A stretch of 64,000 nucleotides of DNA from Gluconobacter frateurii. Its GTDB lineage: Bacteria; Pseudomonadota; Alphaproteobacteria; Acetobacterales; Acetobacteraceae. The translations under genes and the position numbers were made by a program. This document shows, piece after piece, positions 16,681-25,529 of this stretch (the first letter of the stretch is position 1; every line of letters begins with the position of its first letter). The notes beneath the pieces were generated by a model, which saw only the letters and a list, made by a program, of their open reading frames with translations, searched no databases and had not been told where the DNA came from. The stretch is from NCBI RefSeq assembly GCF_002723955.1, contig NZ_BEWN01000002.1, positions 670,188 through 734,187 of the forward strand. Direction: 5' to 3'.

Positions 16681-18138
16681 ATGATCACGCACGAAACCCT
16701 CAAGTCTCTTCCCGCCGGTGTGCAGGCTCCGCCCTATGACATCAACGGGATCAAACCGGGGATCGTGCATTTCGGCGTGGGGAACTTTTTCCGGGCGCAC
16801 GAGGCCTTCTACGTAGAGCAGATCCTCAAGGATGATCCGAACTGGGGAATCATCGGTGTTGGTCTGACTGGTAGCGATCGGTCGAAAAAGAAGGCTGAGG
16901 AATTCAAAAAGCAGGATTGCCTGTTTTCCCTGACCGAGACCGCTCCATCCGGCAAGAGCACGGTCCGCGTCATGGGCGCTCTGCGTGACTATCTCCTGGC
17001 GCCGGCTGATCCGGACGCTGTCCTGAAACATCTCGCTGACCCGACAATCCGTATCGTGTCCATGACGATCACGGAAGGTGGCTACAATATCAACGAGACG
17101 TCAGGTGAGTTCGATCTTGAGAACACAGCTGTCCAGCAGGATCTGAAGACGCCGGAAACGCCGTCCACGATTTTTGGATATGTCGTGGAAGGACTGCGCC
17201 GCCGTCGTGATGCAGGGGGCAAGGCCTTCACGATCATGTCCTGCGATAACCTGCGCCATAACGGCAATGTTGCCCGCAAAGCATTCCTTGGATATGCGAA
17301 GGCCCGGGACCCGGAACTGGCCAGGTGGATTGAAGACAACGCGACGTTCCCGAATGGCATGGTCGATCGCATCACGCCGACCGTTTCTGCTGACATTGCA
17401 AAGAAGCTGAACGAGGCCAGCGGGCTGAACGACGATCTGCCGCTCGTGGCGGAAGATTTTCATCAGTGGGTGCTGGAAGACAATTTCGCCGACGGTCGTC
17501 CCGCGCTGGAAAAGGCCGGCGTGCAGTTCGTTGACGATGTGACGGACTACGAGCATGTGAAAATCCGCATGCTTAACGCTGGGCATATCATGCTCTGTTT
17601 CCCGGCTGTTCTGGTAGGATATGAAAACGTTGATCAGGCGGTGAGCGACGCGGACCTGCGCCGTAACCTGGAAAACTTCCTGAACAAGGACGTCATTCCG
17701 ACTCTGAAGGCTCCTCCGGGCATGACGCTGGAAGGCTACCGGGACAGCGTGATCAGCCGTTTCTCAAATCCTGCAATGGCAGATCAGACGTTGCGTATTT
17801 CCGGGGACGGCAGCTCGAAGATTCAGGTCTTCTGGACAGAAACGGTTCGCAAGGCTCTTGAAGGCAAGCGTGATCTGTCCCGCATTGCTTTTGGCATGGC
17901 ATCCTATCTGGAAATGCTGCGCGGTAAGGACGAAAAGGGCGACACTTACGAGCCGTTCGAGCCGACTTTCGGTGACAGCCAGAAGGCTCTGGCCAAGGCC
18001 GATGATTTTGAGAGTGCGCTTAAACTGCCAGCCTTCGATGCCTGGAGCGATCTGGATACATCAGAGCTGAACAGCCAGGTCGTGGCGCTTCGCAAGATTA
18101 TCCGCGAGAAGGGCGTTAAGGCTGCTCTTCCCGTCTGA
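16681..18138 (+). CDS. Mannitol 2-dehydrogenase (polyol-specific long-chain dehydrogenase)
   Basis: Cytoplasmic NAD(P)-dependent interconversion of D-mannitol and D-fructose; 485 residues, the usual length of the family. The N-terminal Rossmann domain starts at IVHFGVGNFFRAHEAFY and includes TITEGGYN. The catalytic triad of polyol-specific long-chain dehydrogenases is present as K294, N299 and H302 in KIRMLNAGH. The chosen ATG has ACGGAG 7 bases upstream; a longer frame from 16618 has none. A strong terminator follows. Gluconobacter is known to carry such an enzyme; arabitol or fructuronate specificity is less likely but cannot be excluded by reading. Confidence 0.92.
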   Translation: MITHETLKSLPAGVQAPPYDINGIKPGIVHFGVGNFFRAHEAFYVEQILKDDPNWGIIGVGLTGSDRSKKKAEEFKKQDCLFSLTETAPSGKSTVRVMGALRDYLLAPADPDAVLKHLADPTIRIVSMTITEGGYNINETSGEFDLENTAVQQDLKTPETPSTIFGYVVEGLRRRRDAGGKAFTIMSCDNLRHNGNVARKAFLGYAKARDPELARWIEDNATFPNGMVDRITPTVSADIAKKLNEASGLNDDLPLVAEDFHQWVLEDNFADGRPALEKAGVQFVDDVTDYEHVKIRMLNAGHIMLCFPAVLVGYENVDQAVSDADLRRNLENFLNKDVIPTLKAPPGMTLEGYRDSVISRFSNPAMADQTLRISGDGSSKIQVFWTETVRKALEGKRDLSRIAFGMASYLEMLRGKDEKGDTYEPFEPTFGDSQKALAKADDFESALKLPAFDAWSDLDTSELNSQVVALRKIIREKGVKAALPV

Positions 18139-18160
18139 CGGGACGCTTTTTAAGCTGATG

Positions 18161-18195
18161 AAAGCCGCCTCTTCGGGAGAAGGGCGGCTTTTTTG
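18161..18195 (+). terminator. Rho-independent terminator after mannitol dehydrogenase
   Basis: Stem AAAGCCGCC with GGCGGCTTT around a TCTTCGGGAGAAG inner hairpin, followed by a T-run. It lies 23 bp past the stop codon. Confidence 0.92.
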
Positions 18196-18224
18196 TTGGA
18201 AGAACAGGTCTTTCAGACTGTTGC

Positions 18225-19106
18225 CTATGGTTTCTTCTGTGTCTCCAGAATTTGCAGGAACGCGTCTGCTGCCTTGCTGCGGTAACGTTCTTTATGTCGC
18301 AGTCCGAAGAAAATGCGCGGCCCCAGATCGACGGGCGCTGCGTAGAGCGTTCTGGCAGCAAGTGAAGGGGCAACGACAAGAGAAGACAGGGCAGCCACGC
18401 CTGCACCTGCCTCCACTGCCGTCCGGACGCTTTCATTTGACGGAAGGGCGAGAACTTCTTTTAAGGTGTCAGGATTAACGCCTCTCGCTCGGAGAGCATG
18501 ATTTAGCGAGGACCGCGTCCCGGACCCGCTTTCGCGCATGATCCATTCGGCAGTCTGTAACCACTCGGAATCGATCGTCGTACCCTGGAACGGTATGGAC
18601 CCCACGAGTTGGAGGCGGTCTTCCCCGATGGGCCAGTGAGCTAGTGCAGGATCGTCCACATATCCCTCGACGATGCCCAGATCTGAATATCCATCCCGGA
18701 CATGTCCTGCTGCCTGCTGGGTGTTCCCGATTTCCAGAACAACGCCGATATGGGGAAATGCCTGACGAAAGGCGACGAGTGCCGAAGGCAGCCAGTAAGC
18801 CGCAATTGTCTGGCTCGCGACAACGCGAAGGCTGCCACGTCTGAGGCCGCTCAGATCGTCGAGTATGGCTTCTGCCGAGGCTGCGCTGGTCAATACATTG
18901 CGGGCTTCCACGAGGAAGATCTTTCCTGCGTCTGTCAGGGAAATCCCGCGTCCGACGCGGTGAAAGAGCTTGATGCCATGGCGCTCTTCAAGAGCTGAAA
19001 TAGCGGCGGAAGCCGTGGACTGTGTGACATTCAGGGCTTTGGCGGCAGCGGTGACATGTTCGCGCTCTGCTACTTCGATGAAGATACGTAACTGTTCGAG
19101 AGTCAT
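18225..19106 (-). CDS. LysR-family transcriptional regulator (CysB/YeiE-like)
   Basis: A 293-residue regulator. The winged helix-turn-helix covers residues 1-60 (LEQLRIFIEVAEREHVTAAAKALNVTQSTASAAISALEERHG), and the effector-binding domain runs from about residue 90 (RRGSLRVVASQTIAAYWLP). It is divergent from a YeiH-type gene, the same pairing seen for YeiE/YeiH in enterobacteria, so it probably controls that gene. A clear inverted repeat lies between them. The effector is unknown; sulfur compounds are a guess from the family. Confidence 0.9.
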   Translation of the reverse strand: MTLEQLRIFIEVAEREHVTAAAKALNVTQSTASAAISALEERHGIKLFHRVGRGISLTDAGKIFLVEARNVLTSAASAEAILDDLSGLRRGSLRVVASQTIAAYWLPSALVAFRQAFPHIGVVLEIGNTQQAAGHVRDGYSDLGIVEGYVDDPALAHWPIGEDRLQLVGSIPFQGTTIDSEWLQTAEWIMRESGSGTRSSLNHALRARGVNPDTLKEVLALPSNESVRTAVEAGAGVAALSSLVVAPSLAARTLYAAPVDLGPRIFFGLRHKERYRSKAADAFLQILETQKKP

Positions 19107-19154
19107 GACGTCATCCGGCTTGAACCAATCGAAATTTACGAACGGAATAACATA

Positions 19155-19173
19155 ATCAATTTGTTTTATTGAT
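19155..19173. promoter_or_regulatory. LysR-type operator between regulator and YeiH gene
   Basis: ATCAAT-N7-ATTGAT is a perfect 6-bp inverted repeat in an AT-rich divergent promoter region. Its arms fit the T-N11-A rule for LysR-family sites. Confidence 0.55.
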
Positions 19174-19215
19174 AATTTTTAAGTGCGTATTTCGGAGGGC
19201 AGGAGAAATTCAAAG

Positions 19216-20277
19216 ATGCCCCAGCCTTCCAATCGCAATATCGTTCATCTCGCACATCGCGTCTGGAGAGGTCTGTCGCTATGTCTGCTCGTGACAGCGC
19301 TGGCCTATCTTCTGGAAGCAGGTGAAAGGGTGCTGTTCGGGAAAGCCTGGCTGGAAGCACTCGTGCTGGCCATCCTTCTGGGGATGTTTATCCGGACTTT
19401 CCGTGCTCCAGGTGAAGCATTCCAGCCCGGCATTGATTTCAGTGGGCGCTTCCTTCTGGAAATTTCCGTTGTTCTGTTGGGGGCCACCGTCAGTGCCGCA
19501 AGTCTTTTGGCGGTAGGACCGGGGCTGGTTGCAGGGATTCTGCTGCTCGTCGGTGTCAGCCTGATATCGAGTTTCGGGATCGGGCGCCTGTTGGGGCTGC
19601 CGTTCCGGATGGCGCTTCTGGTTGCCTGCGGCAATTCAATTTGCGGTAATTCGGCTATTGCCGCCGTCGCCCCGATCATTCGCGCTGACGGAGAGGATGT
19701 TGCTGCCTCTATTGCCTTTACGGCTGTTTTAGGCGTGTTCGTTGTGCTTGGGCTGCCGTTTCTGGGGCTTGTTTCCGGCATGAGCGGCAGCACGTTTGGC
19801 GCTTTTGCCGGGCTTACAGTTTACGCTGTGCCGCAGGTCGTCGCGGCAACTGCGCCTCTGGGGTTACTTGCGGTGCAGACAGGAACGGTTGTGAAGCTTG
19901 TTCGGGTTCTGATGCTTGGACCTGTATGCTTTGGGCTGTCCCTGCTGGCGCCCCTGTTTCCCGGTCAGGACATGAACGTTTCGAATGCCGGGCGAGCACC
20001 CTCAGGCATTTTCCGGTTCGTGCCGTGGTTTATTCTTGGATTTCTCGGCATGGTCTGCTGCCGTTCTTTCGGCCTTCTTCCGCCTTTTTTGATCGAACCG
20101 ATTGGGCAGGCAGCGACCGTTCTGACCGTTATTTCGATGGGCGCTCTGGGCCTGGGCGTGAATATGCGCAGCGTAGCAAAAGCGGGACCACGCGTGATGT
20201 GCACAGTGGTTCTGTCGCTGCTTACGCTGGGTGGCATCAGCTACACCTTACTGGCCGTCCTGCATTTCCAAGGATGA
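19216..20277 (+). CDS. YeiH/UPF0324-family membrane protein (putative sulfate exporter)
   Basis: An integral membrane protein of 353 residues with about ten hydrophobic segments. The family block LVACGNSICGNSAIAAVAPII and the later GLTVYAVPQVVAATAP are clear. The chosen ATG has GCAGGAGA about 9 bases upstream; a GTG at 19183 would add 11 residues. Members were named putative sulfate exporters on weak evidence, and in other bacteria they respond to sulfur or lysine-related regulators. The neighbouring LysR gene likely regulates it. Confidence 0.88.
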   Translation: MPQPSNRNIVHLAHRVWRGLSLCLLVTALAYLLEAGERVLFGKAWLEALVLAILLGMFIRTFRAPGEAFQPGIDFSGRFLLEISVVLLGATVSAASLLAVGPGLVAGILLLVGVSLISSFGIGRLLGLPFRMALLVACGNSICGNSAIAAVAPIIRADGEDVAASIAFTAVLGVFVVLGLPFLGLVSGMSGSTFGAFAGLTVYAVPQVVAATAPLGLLAVQTGTVVKLVRVLMLGPVCFGLSLLAPLFPGQDMNVSNAGRAPSGIFRFVPWFILGFLGMVCCRSFGLLPPFLIEPIGQAATVLTVISMGALGLGVNMRSVAKAGPRVMCTVVLSLLTLGGISYTLLAVLHFQG

Positions 20278-20293
20278 GATGGCCAAAGCCGGA

Positions 20294-21124
20294 TCAGAGC
20301 TGCCGATCGCGCTTGATCCGGTCCCAGGCTGCATTGATGCGGGCCACACGTTCCTGAGCCCGTTTGCGCTCCAGATCACTCATTGGTTTTTGGGCAATGA
20401 CATCCGGATGATATTCACGGATCAACATGCGCCAGCGTACGCGGACCTCCTTGTCCGAAGCCGTGCGGGCAATGCCGAGAACGCGATAGGCGTCTGGCTC
20501 GCCAGTGCTTGCTGCACGCGAGCCGCCACTCTCTGCACGGTCCCAGGCACCGGGAGGAAGTCCAAAGGCGCGATGAACGCGCTGAAGGAAATCTACTTCC
20601 TTCGGGTGCAGTTCGCGTGAGGAGCCTGCATCCGCTCGGGCAATGCGGAAGAGGGCCGTCATCAGGTTTTCCAGCGGCGCTTTGTCGTCTCCGTAGGCGT
20701 TGCCCATTTCACGAGCATACATCTCAAAGTCGTCCGTCCGCTCGCGGGCACGATCGAACAGCATCCCAACTTCCTTGACGTTGTCAGGCGGGAACTGGAA
20801 GCAGGTTTTGAAAGCGTTGATCTCGGAGCGGTTAACCGGCCCGTCGATCTTGGCGAGTTTCGCACACAGCGCTACGAGACCAATGGCGTATAGCTGGTCT
20901 TTCTTCCCCATGGCGGCAGCGATTTTTGCCGCACCGAAAAACGCTGCGTTGTTAGGGTCCGGACGTCCGCGCGCTGGAAAGCGCTCGCTCCAGCCGCCTG
21001 TGGACGGGTTAAGCAGGGAGCCACTGTCAGCGGCATGCCCGAGAGCAGCCCCCATCAGTGCCCCGAACGGGCCGCCGACTGCGAAGCCAGCAACACCACC
21101 GAACATTTTGCCCCAGATAGCCAT
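20294..21124 (-). CDS. DjlA-like protein with TerB-type and DnaJ domains
   Basis: A 276-residue co-chaperone candidate. The N-terminus has a glycine-rich hydrophobic segment (GKMFGGVAGFAVGGPFGALMGAALG) that may insert in the membrane. The middle (about 65-190) looks like a TerB/DjlA central helical domain. The C-terminal 65 residues are a J domain (DAYRVLGIARTASDKEVRVRWRMLIREYHPD) with the essential HPD tripeptide. The order matches DjlA, a membrane-anchored DnaK partner. It is convergent with the YeiH gene, 16 bp apart. Confidence 0.88.
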   Translation of the reverse strand: MAIWGKMFGGVAGFAVGGPFGALMGAALGHAADSGSLLNPSTGGWSERFPARGRPDPNNAAFFGAAKIAAAMGKKDQLYAIGLVALCAKLAKIDGPVNRSEINAFKTCFQFPPDNVKEVGMLFDRARERTDDFEMYAREMGNAYGDDKAPLENLMTALFRIARADAGSSRELHPKEVDFLQRVHRAFGLPPGAWDRAESGGSRAASTGEPDAYRVLGIARTASDKEVRVRWRMLIREYHPDVIAQKPMSDLERKRAQERVARINAAWDRIKRDRQL

Positions 21125-21228
21125 ATCAACAATCTAGCATGGTCCCGGAAAGCGGCAAATGACAGATCGGACATATAAGTTGTGGAGAAAAAACTGGATC
21201 TCCACTGCTGGCTGGGTGTTGAAGACGC

Positions 21229-21597
21229 ATGACAAAAGAGACCGATTCAATCATGTCCGACCAGAACAAGAATTTGCCTGTGAGCCAGCCACAAGCTGTC
21301 AACGATTATGAGGCGCAAATGCAGGCGCTGATCCGCAAACTGCCGGAGTGGATGCAGAAAACCCTGAGCTGGCTGCGTAAGCCAGAACGGAAATGGGTGC
21401 GTATTCCCGCAGGAATCCTGTTCATGCTCGGGGGGTGTATGGCATTTCTGCCTGTTCTGGGTGTCTGGATGGTTCCGGTCGGCATCTTGCTGTTGTCCGA
21501 GGATATTCCGTTTTTCCGTCGCCTCATGGAAAAAGCCCTGAACTGGATACAGAGAAAGCATCCTGACTGGATGGATTTACCCTCCAGCGCAAAATGA
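21229..21597 (+). CDS. Small membrane protein with two hydrophobic segments
   Basis: A 122-residue protein. The first half is polar with an amphipathic region (AQMQALIRKLPEWMQKTLSWLRKPERKW). Two hydrophobic stretches follow (IPAGILFMLGGCMAFLPVLGVWMVPVGILLLS), then a charged helical tail (RRLMEKALNWIQRKHPDW). The stretch resembles short uncharacterised membrane proteins of Acetobacteraceae; no function is assigned. An internal ATG at 21253 is an alternative start. Confidence 0.6.
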   Translation: MTKETDSIMSDQNKNLPVSQPQAVNDYEAQMQALIRKLPEWMQKTLSWLRKPERKWVRIPAGILFMLGGCMAFLPVLGVWMVPVGILLLSEDIPFFRRLMEKALNWIQRKHPDWMDLPSSAK

Positions 21598-21604
21598 TCT
21601 TCGG

Positions 21605-21829
21605 TCAGGTCTCTTCGGGCCGGGTGGCTGTCGTCAGTGCGGCGACTCTTAGTGCAGAGGCTAAAGGTCTGTCAGGGGTTCGTTTCGCATCAATGGATGC
21701 CACAAGCGCAGAAAAATTCAGTTTCTGACGCTCCGCCATCTGGTCCAGAACTGCCCAGAATTCCGGTTCAAGCGCGACGGATGTTCGGTGTCCGGAAAGC
21801 GACAGGCTGCGTTTGACGAGGTCACTCAT
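21605..21829 (-). CDS. Ribbon-helix-helix domain protein overlapping queG
   Basis: A 74-residue protein whose N-terminal pattern (VKRSLSLSGHRTSVALEPEFWAVLDQMAERQKLNFSALVASID) fits a ribbon-helix-helix DNA-binding fold: a beta strand with alternating polar residues, then two helices. Its ATG overlaps the queG TGA by four bases, so translation is probably coupled. It may be an autoregulator or regulate genes elsewhere; no toxin gene is adjacent. Confidence 0.72.
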   Translation of the reverse strand: MSDLVKRSLSLSGHRTSVALEPEFWAVLDQMAERQKLNFSALVASIDAKRTPDRPLASALRVAALTTATRPEET

Positions 21830-22890
21830 GTCAGGCGCTCCAAGGCCCAGCGGGCCGTTTCGGCAATATCCGGATCAGGATCGGATTGCAGAGCCTGTGC
21901 AGAAGGCATCAGGCTAGGATCGTTTGAATTGCCTATCGCAATCAGAACATTGCGGACGAACCTGTTGCGACCAATCCGCTTGACAGGCGAGCCTGAAAAA
22001 AGCGTGCGGAAAGCTGCATCATCCAGAGCCGCAAGGTCAGCCAGTCTGGGTTCAACCAGTTCAGGTCGGGCCTGAAGCTTGATGTGGCGGGACGCCTCGG
22101 CGAAGCGGTTCCAGGGGCAGGCGGCAATGCAATCGTCACAGCCATAGATGTGGTTACCCATCTTTTCCCGTAGGTCATGCGGGATCGGTCCTTTGTGTTC
22201 GATGGTCAGATAGGAAATGCAGCGCCGGGCATCCATGCGATAGGGACCAAGGAAGGCATCTGTGGGGCAGGCTGTCAGGCAACTCGTACAGGTGCCGCAA
22301 CTTCCGCCCTTTGGCTCGGACGCGCTTAAATCCAGCGTCGTGTAGATTTCTCCCAGCAGAAGCCAGGAGCCATGGGTGCGGGAGACCAGACAGGTATGTT
22401 TGCCCTGCCAGCCCAGATGCGCCTTTTCCGCCAAAGCGCGTTCCGAAACCGGGGCTGTATCGACGAAGACCTTCACCTGCGTGGTCTCGTCGCCCAGCTT
22501 CACGACGAACTGGGCCAGATGCTTCAGCATCCCTTTGATGACGTCATGGTAGTCCCGATTACGGGCATAGACGGAAATATTGCCCCGATCCGGCTGACGT
22601 AGCGTTGCATCCGGGGCTTCTGCGGGCGCGTAACAGAGGGCTAGGGAAATGACGCTGCGGGCTTCGGGCCAGAGGGCCTGCGGGTGGCTGCGCTGTTCGA
22701 TGCGCGTTTCCATCCATTCCATCGTTCCGTGATTGCCCTGGGCAACAAAAGCGCGCAGGCCGGCTTCCACATCCGGGCCAAGCTCCGCCGCGCAGAAGCC
22801 CACGGCATCAAATCCCAGATGCCGGGCATGGTCCTCGATCCGTTCCTCAAGGGAACGTCCGGGGCGGGAAAGGGACGGGCGTGATGTCAT
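21826..22890 (-). CDS. queG: Epoxyqueuosine reductase
   Basis: Last step of queuosine synthesis: reduces epoxyqueuosine to queuosine in tRNA, using cobalamin and two 4Fe-4S clusters. The protein is 354 residues. The N-terminal cobalamin-binding part includes the WMETR motif and FVDTAPVSERALAEKAHLGW. Cluster ligands are CGTCTSCLTACP and, later, CDDCIAACPWN. The C-terminus has a short HEAT-like repeat (AALDDAAFRTLF...). Other queuosine genes (tgt, queA) are found near 28.6-30.8 kb. Confidence 0.94.
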   Translation of the reverse strand: MTSRPSLSRPGRSLEERIEDHARHLGFDAVGFCAAELGPDVEAGLRAFVAQGNHGTMEWMETRIEQRSHPQALWPEARSVISLALCYAPAEAPDATLRQPDRGNISVYARNRDYHDVIKGMLKHLAQFVVKLGDETTQVKVFVDTAPVSERALAEKAHLGWQGKHTCLVSRTHGSWLLLGEIYTTLDLSASEPKGGSCGTCTSCLTACPTDAFLGPYRMDARRCISYLTIEHKGPIPHDLREKMGNHIYGCDDCIAACPWNRFAEASRHIKLQARPELVEPRLADLAALDDAAFRTLFSGSPVKRIGRNRFVRNVLIAIGNSNDPSLMPSAQALQSDPDPDIAETARWALERLT

Positions 22891-23000
22891 GCGCTCAGCA
22901 GATGGATGGAAAGCAGAATCAGCAGTTTACGCCATCTTTCCCCCAAGGAGCCAATCAGACATGATTGGGATGTCTTCATTCTCTGATGAGAGAACCGGTT

Positions 23001-23909
23001 ATGCGTCGTTCCTATGTCACCCTGGATGTTTTCACGGACCAGCTTTTCGGGGGCAATCCTCTGGCTGTCGTGCTCGATGCGGCAGGGCTTTCCACCGAAC
23101 AGATGCAGAAGATTGCCATTGAATTCGGCTATTCCGAGACAACCTTCGTGCTGCCTGCGGTAGAGGCGGATCATACGGCGCATGTCCGTATTTTCACGCC
23201 AGCCGGGGAGTTGCCCTTCGCCGGTCATCCCAATATCGGAACGGCTTTCGCCTTGGCGCGCCAGGCGGAAACGCAGGGGCAAGACCTGCCGGAAACGCTT
23301 TTGTTTGAAGAAAAGGCCGGTCTTGTTCCTGTCCGGCTGGAGTGTGAGAACGGACGTGTCGTTCGGGCGGAACTCATGGCGCCGGAAGCCATGACACGCC
23401 GGAGCCGGATGATCCCTGAAAATGCAGCTGCGTGTCTGGGGCTTGAGCCGGAAGATATTCGCACAGAGCATCATGCGCCGCAGGTTGTTTCGGTCGGGCT
23501 GCCGTTCCTGATTGTTGAGCTTGCGTCCCGTGATGCTTTGCGTCGCGCTCACGGAGAGCTTGCTGCGCATCGCAGGCTCCTTGCCTCCAACGGGATCAGC
23601 TCCGTTTATGCTTATACGCGCAATGCGGGGGAGAGCGCATTTGAAAAAGGCAGCGACATTCAGGGGCGCATGTTCTCGCCATTGGATGGCATTGCCGAAG
23701 ATCCTGCCACGGGCAGTGCCACGGTTGCTGCCGTCGCGTTCCTGTCTGCACTGGAGAATGGAGCCGATCTGTCCCTGACCTTCACGCAGGGCGTGGATAT
23801 GGGGCGCCCGAGCCTTCTGGAAGCCAGAACCGAAGCGGGGAAGGCTTATGTCGCTGGGTCCTGTGTCCCTGTCATGGATGGAATTTTCGCTCTGGAAAGC
23901 GCAGTTTAA
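23001..23909 (+). CDS. PhzF-family isomerase/epimerase-like protein
   Basis: A 303-residue protein of the PhzF/DapF-fold family. Landmarks are TLDVFTDQLFGGNPLAVVLDA at the start, the catalytic-type Glu in FGYSETTFVLP, FTPAGELPFAGHPNIGTAFAL and DPATGSATVAAVAF. Phenazine genes are absent, so this is one of the many PhzF homologues of unknown substrate. The start at 23001 has GAGAGA upstream; ATGs at 22986 and 22965 are less likely. Confidence 0.87.
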   Translation: MRRSYVTLDVFTDQLFGGNPLAVVLDAAGLSTEQMQKIAIEFGYSETTFVLPAVEADHTAHVRIFTPAGELPFAGHPNIGTAFALARQAETQGQDLPETLLFEEKAGLVPVRLECENGRVVRAELMAPEAMTRRSRMIPENAAACLGLEPEDIRTEHHAPQVVSVGLPFLIVELASRDALRRAHGELAAHRRLLASNGISSVYAYTRNAGESAFEKGSDIQGRMFSPLDGIAEDPATGSATVAAVAFLSALENGADLSLTFTQGVDMGRPSLLEARTEAGKAYVAGSCVPVMDGIFALESAV

Positions 23910-23984
23910 GAACGGTCTGTTGCAGAGTTTATAACGCTCTGAAAATGTCTTGTCAGGGGCGCGGGCAGGCGGCATCGTGCGCTC

Positions 23985-25529
23985 ATGCGATGCACCCTTC
24001 CTTCCGTTCTCGTAGCGGCTGCCCTGTCCCTGACGGCCCTGTCCCCCCTGGCAAGGGCTGAAACTCCGTCTTCCATTGAACAGACTTACAACGCCTTACG
24101 GACTGATCCTGTCCGGCTCGGCCTGTTTCTGCGCGGTTTTCCCAAGGGGGCCGATCTGCACATCCACCTCTCGGGTGCAATCTACGCGGAAAACATGCTG
24201 GATTGGGCGGCGAAGGATGGATTGTGCGTCTCTTTGAAGGCGCTCGATATTCTGGATCATGCCTGCCCGCATGCGAAGGGCGATGAAATGCCCGCTTCGG
24301 CGCTGGTGGGGAATGAAAAAGCCACGAACCAGATGATCGATGCGATGTCGATGCGGGATTTCGTTCCAGCAGCATCCGATCGTTCAGGGCATGACCACTT
24401 CTTTACGTCCTTCCGGCATTTCGATGCGATCGAAAAAGACCATCAGGGCGACATGCTCGCTGAAGCGATGGACCGTGCGGCTGCCGATCACATCACCTAT
24501 ATCGAGCCCATGGTCTCCCCGGCCCTTGGCAGCATGATCGGCGCAGGCTTCCGTCATCCCCTCAAGGACGAGGATTTCGCTGCTGCCCATCAGGCTCTCA
24601 AGGCGGAGATTCCCGCTCTTGTTGCACAGGCCCGTCGTGAAACCGACGCGATGGAACATAAGGCGCAGGCTCTTCTCCAATGCGGTACGGCCAAGGCGCA
24701 TCCTGGCTGTGGCGTGAGCGTCCATTATCTGTTCCAGACGCTTCGTATTCTGCCGCCTCAGGCTGTTTATGCGCAGCTTGATGCGGGGTATGCCGTTGTG
24801 AAGGCCGATCCTCGGTTCGTCGGCATCAATATTGTTGCCCCTGAGGATGATACCGTCGCCATGCGGGATTACAGCCTGCATATGCGGATGTTCCAGTTCC
24901 TGTCGCAGGTCTATCCAGGTGTGAACCTCAGCCTTCATGCTGGTGAACTGACGGGCAAGCTCGTTCCGCCTGAAGGCCTGAAGCATCACATTCGTGAGGC
25001 CATAGAAATCGCTGGTGCCAAGCGTATCGGCCATGGCGTCGATATTGCTTCGGAAGACGACGTCGCCGGGCTACTGGCCGAAATGGCGAAGCAGCACGTC
25101 ATGGTGGAAATCAACCTGACGAGCAATGACGAGATCCTGAACGTGAAGGGTGCTGAGCATCCACTACCACTCTATCGCCGGGCCAGGGTTCCTGTTGCGC
25201 TCTCCACGGATGACGAAGGCGTCTCCCGCGGTGATCTGACGCAGGAATATGTTCGCGCTGCCCGAACCTACAACCTGAGCTATGCGGACCTGAAACAGAT
25301 GTCCCGGACCGGTCTGGAATATGCGTTTATTCCGGGGCAAAGCCTTTGGGACGCTCATCAGGTTGGGAAGCCTGTTGCCGCCTGTCAGACCGTGTCTTCC
25401 TCTCAGCCTGAAAGTGGCCCCTGTGCCGATCTGTTGAAAACCAGCGAGAAAGCACGCCTCCAATGGCAGCTTGAATCGCGGTTTGCAGCCTTTGAAAATT
25501 CCGCTCCTCACGAAAGCCTGTATCAATGA
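23985..25529 (+). CDS. Exported adenosine deaminase-like protein
   Basis: A secreted or periplasmic purine deaminase candidate of 514 residues with a signal peptide ending at LARAE. The metal-dependent hydrolase motifs of adenosine/AMP deaminases are kept: HxH at H59/H61 (ADLHIHLSG), LHAGE with catalytic Glu, RIGHGVD and STDDEGVSR. Its length and insertion (about 85-120, with cysteine pairs) resemble secreted ADGF-like enzymes more than cytoplasmic Add. It overlaps the next gene by ATGA, so it is translated together with an exported NUP-family protein. Together they suggest purine nucleoside use outside the cytoplasm. Confidence 0.87.
   Translation: MRCTLPSVLVAAALSLTALSPLARAETPSSIEQTYNALRTDPVRLGLFLRGFPKGADLHIHLSGAIYAENMLDWAAKDGLCVSLKALDILDHACPHAKGDEMPASALVGNEKATNQMIDAMSMRDFVPAASDRSGHDHFFTSFRHFDAIEKDHQGDMLAEAMDRAAADHITYIEPMVSPALGSMIGAGFRHPLKDEDFAAAHQALKAEIPALVAQARRETDAMEHKAQALLQCGTAKAHPGCGVSVHYLFQTLRILPPQAVYAQLDAGYAVVKADPRFVGINIVAPEDDTVAMRDYSLHMRMFQFLSQVYPGVNLSLHAGELTGKLVPPEGLKHHIREAIEIAGAKRIGHGVDIASEDDVAGLLAEMAKQHVMVEINLTSNDEILNVKGAEHPLPLYRRARVPVALSTDDEGVSRGDLTQEYVRAARTYNLSYADLKQMSRTGLEYAFIPGQSLWDAHQVGKPVAACQTVSSSQPESGPCADLLKTSEKARLQWQLESRFAAFENSAPHESLYQ

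Noticed and set aside
15282..16703. 473-residue minus-strand frame
   Set aside because: Antisense to the FUSC gene, rich in His/Arg/Gln and without a family signature.
22887..23975. 362-residue minus-strand frame
   Set aside because: Antisense to the PhzF gene, which carries family motifs throughout.
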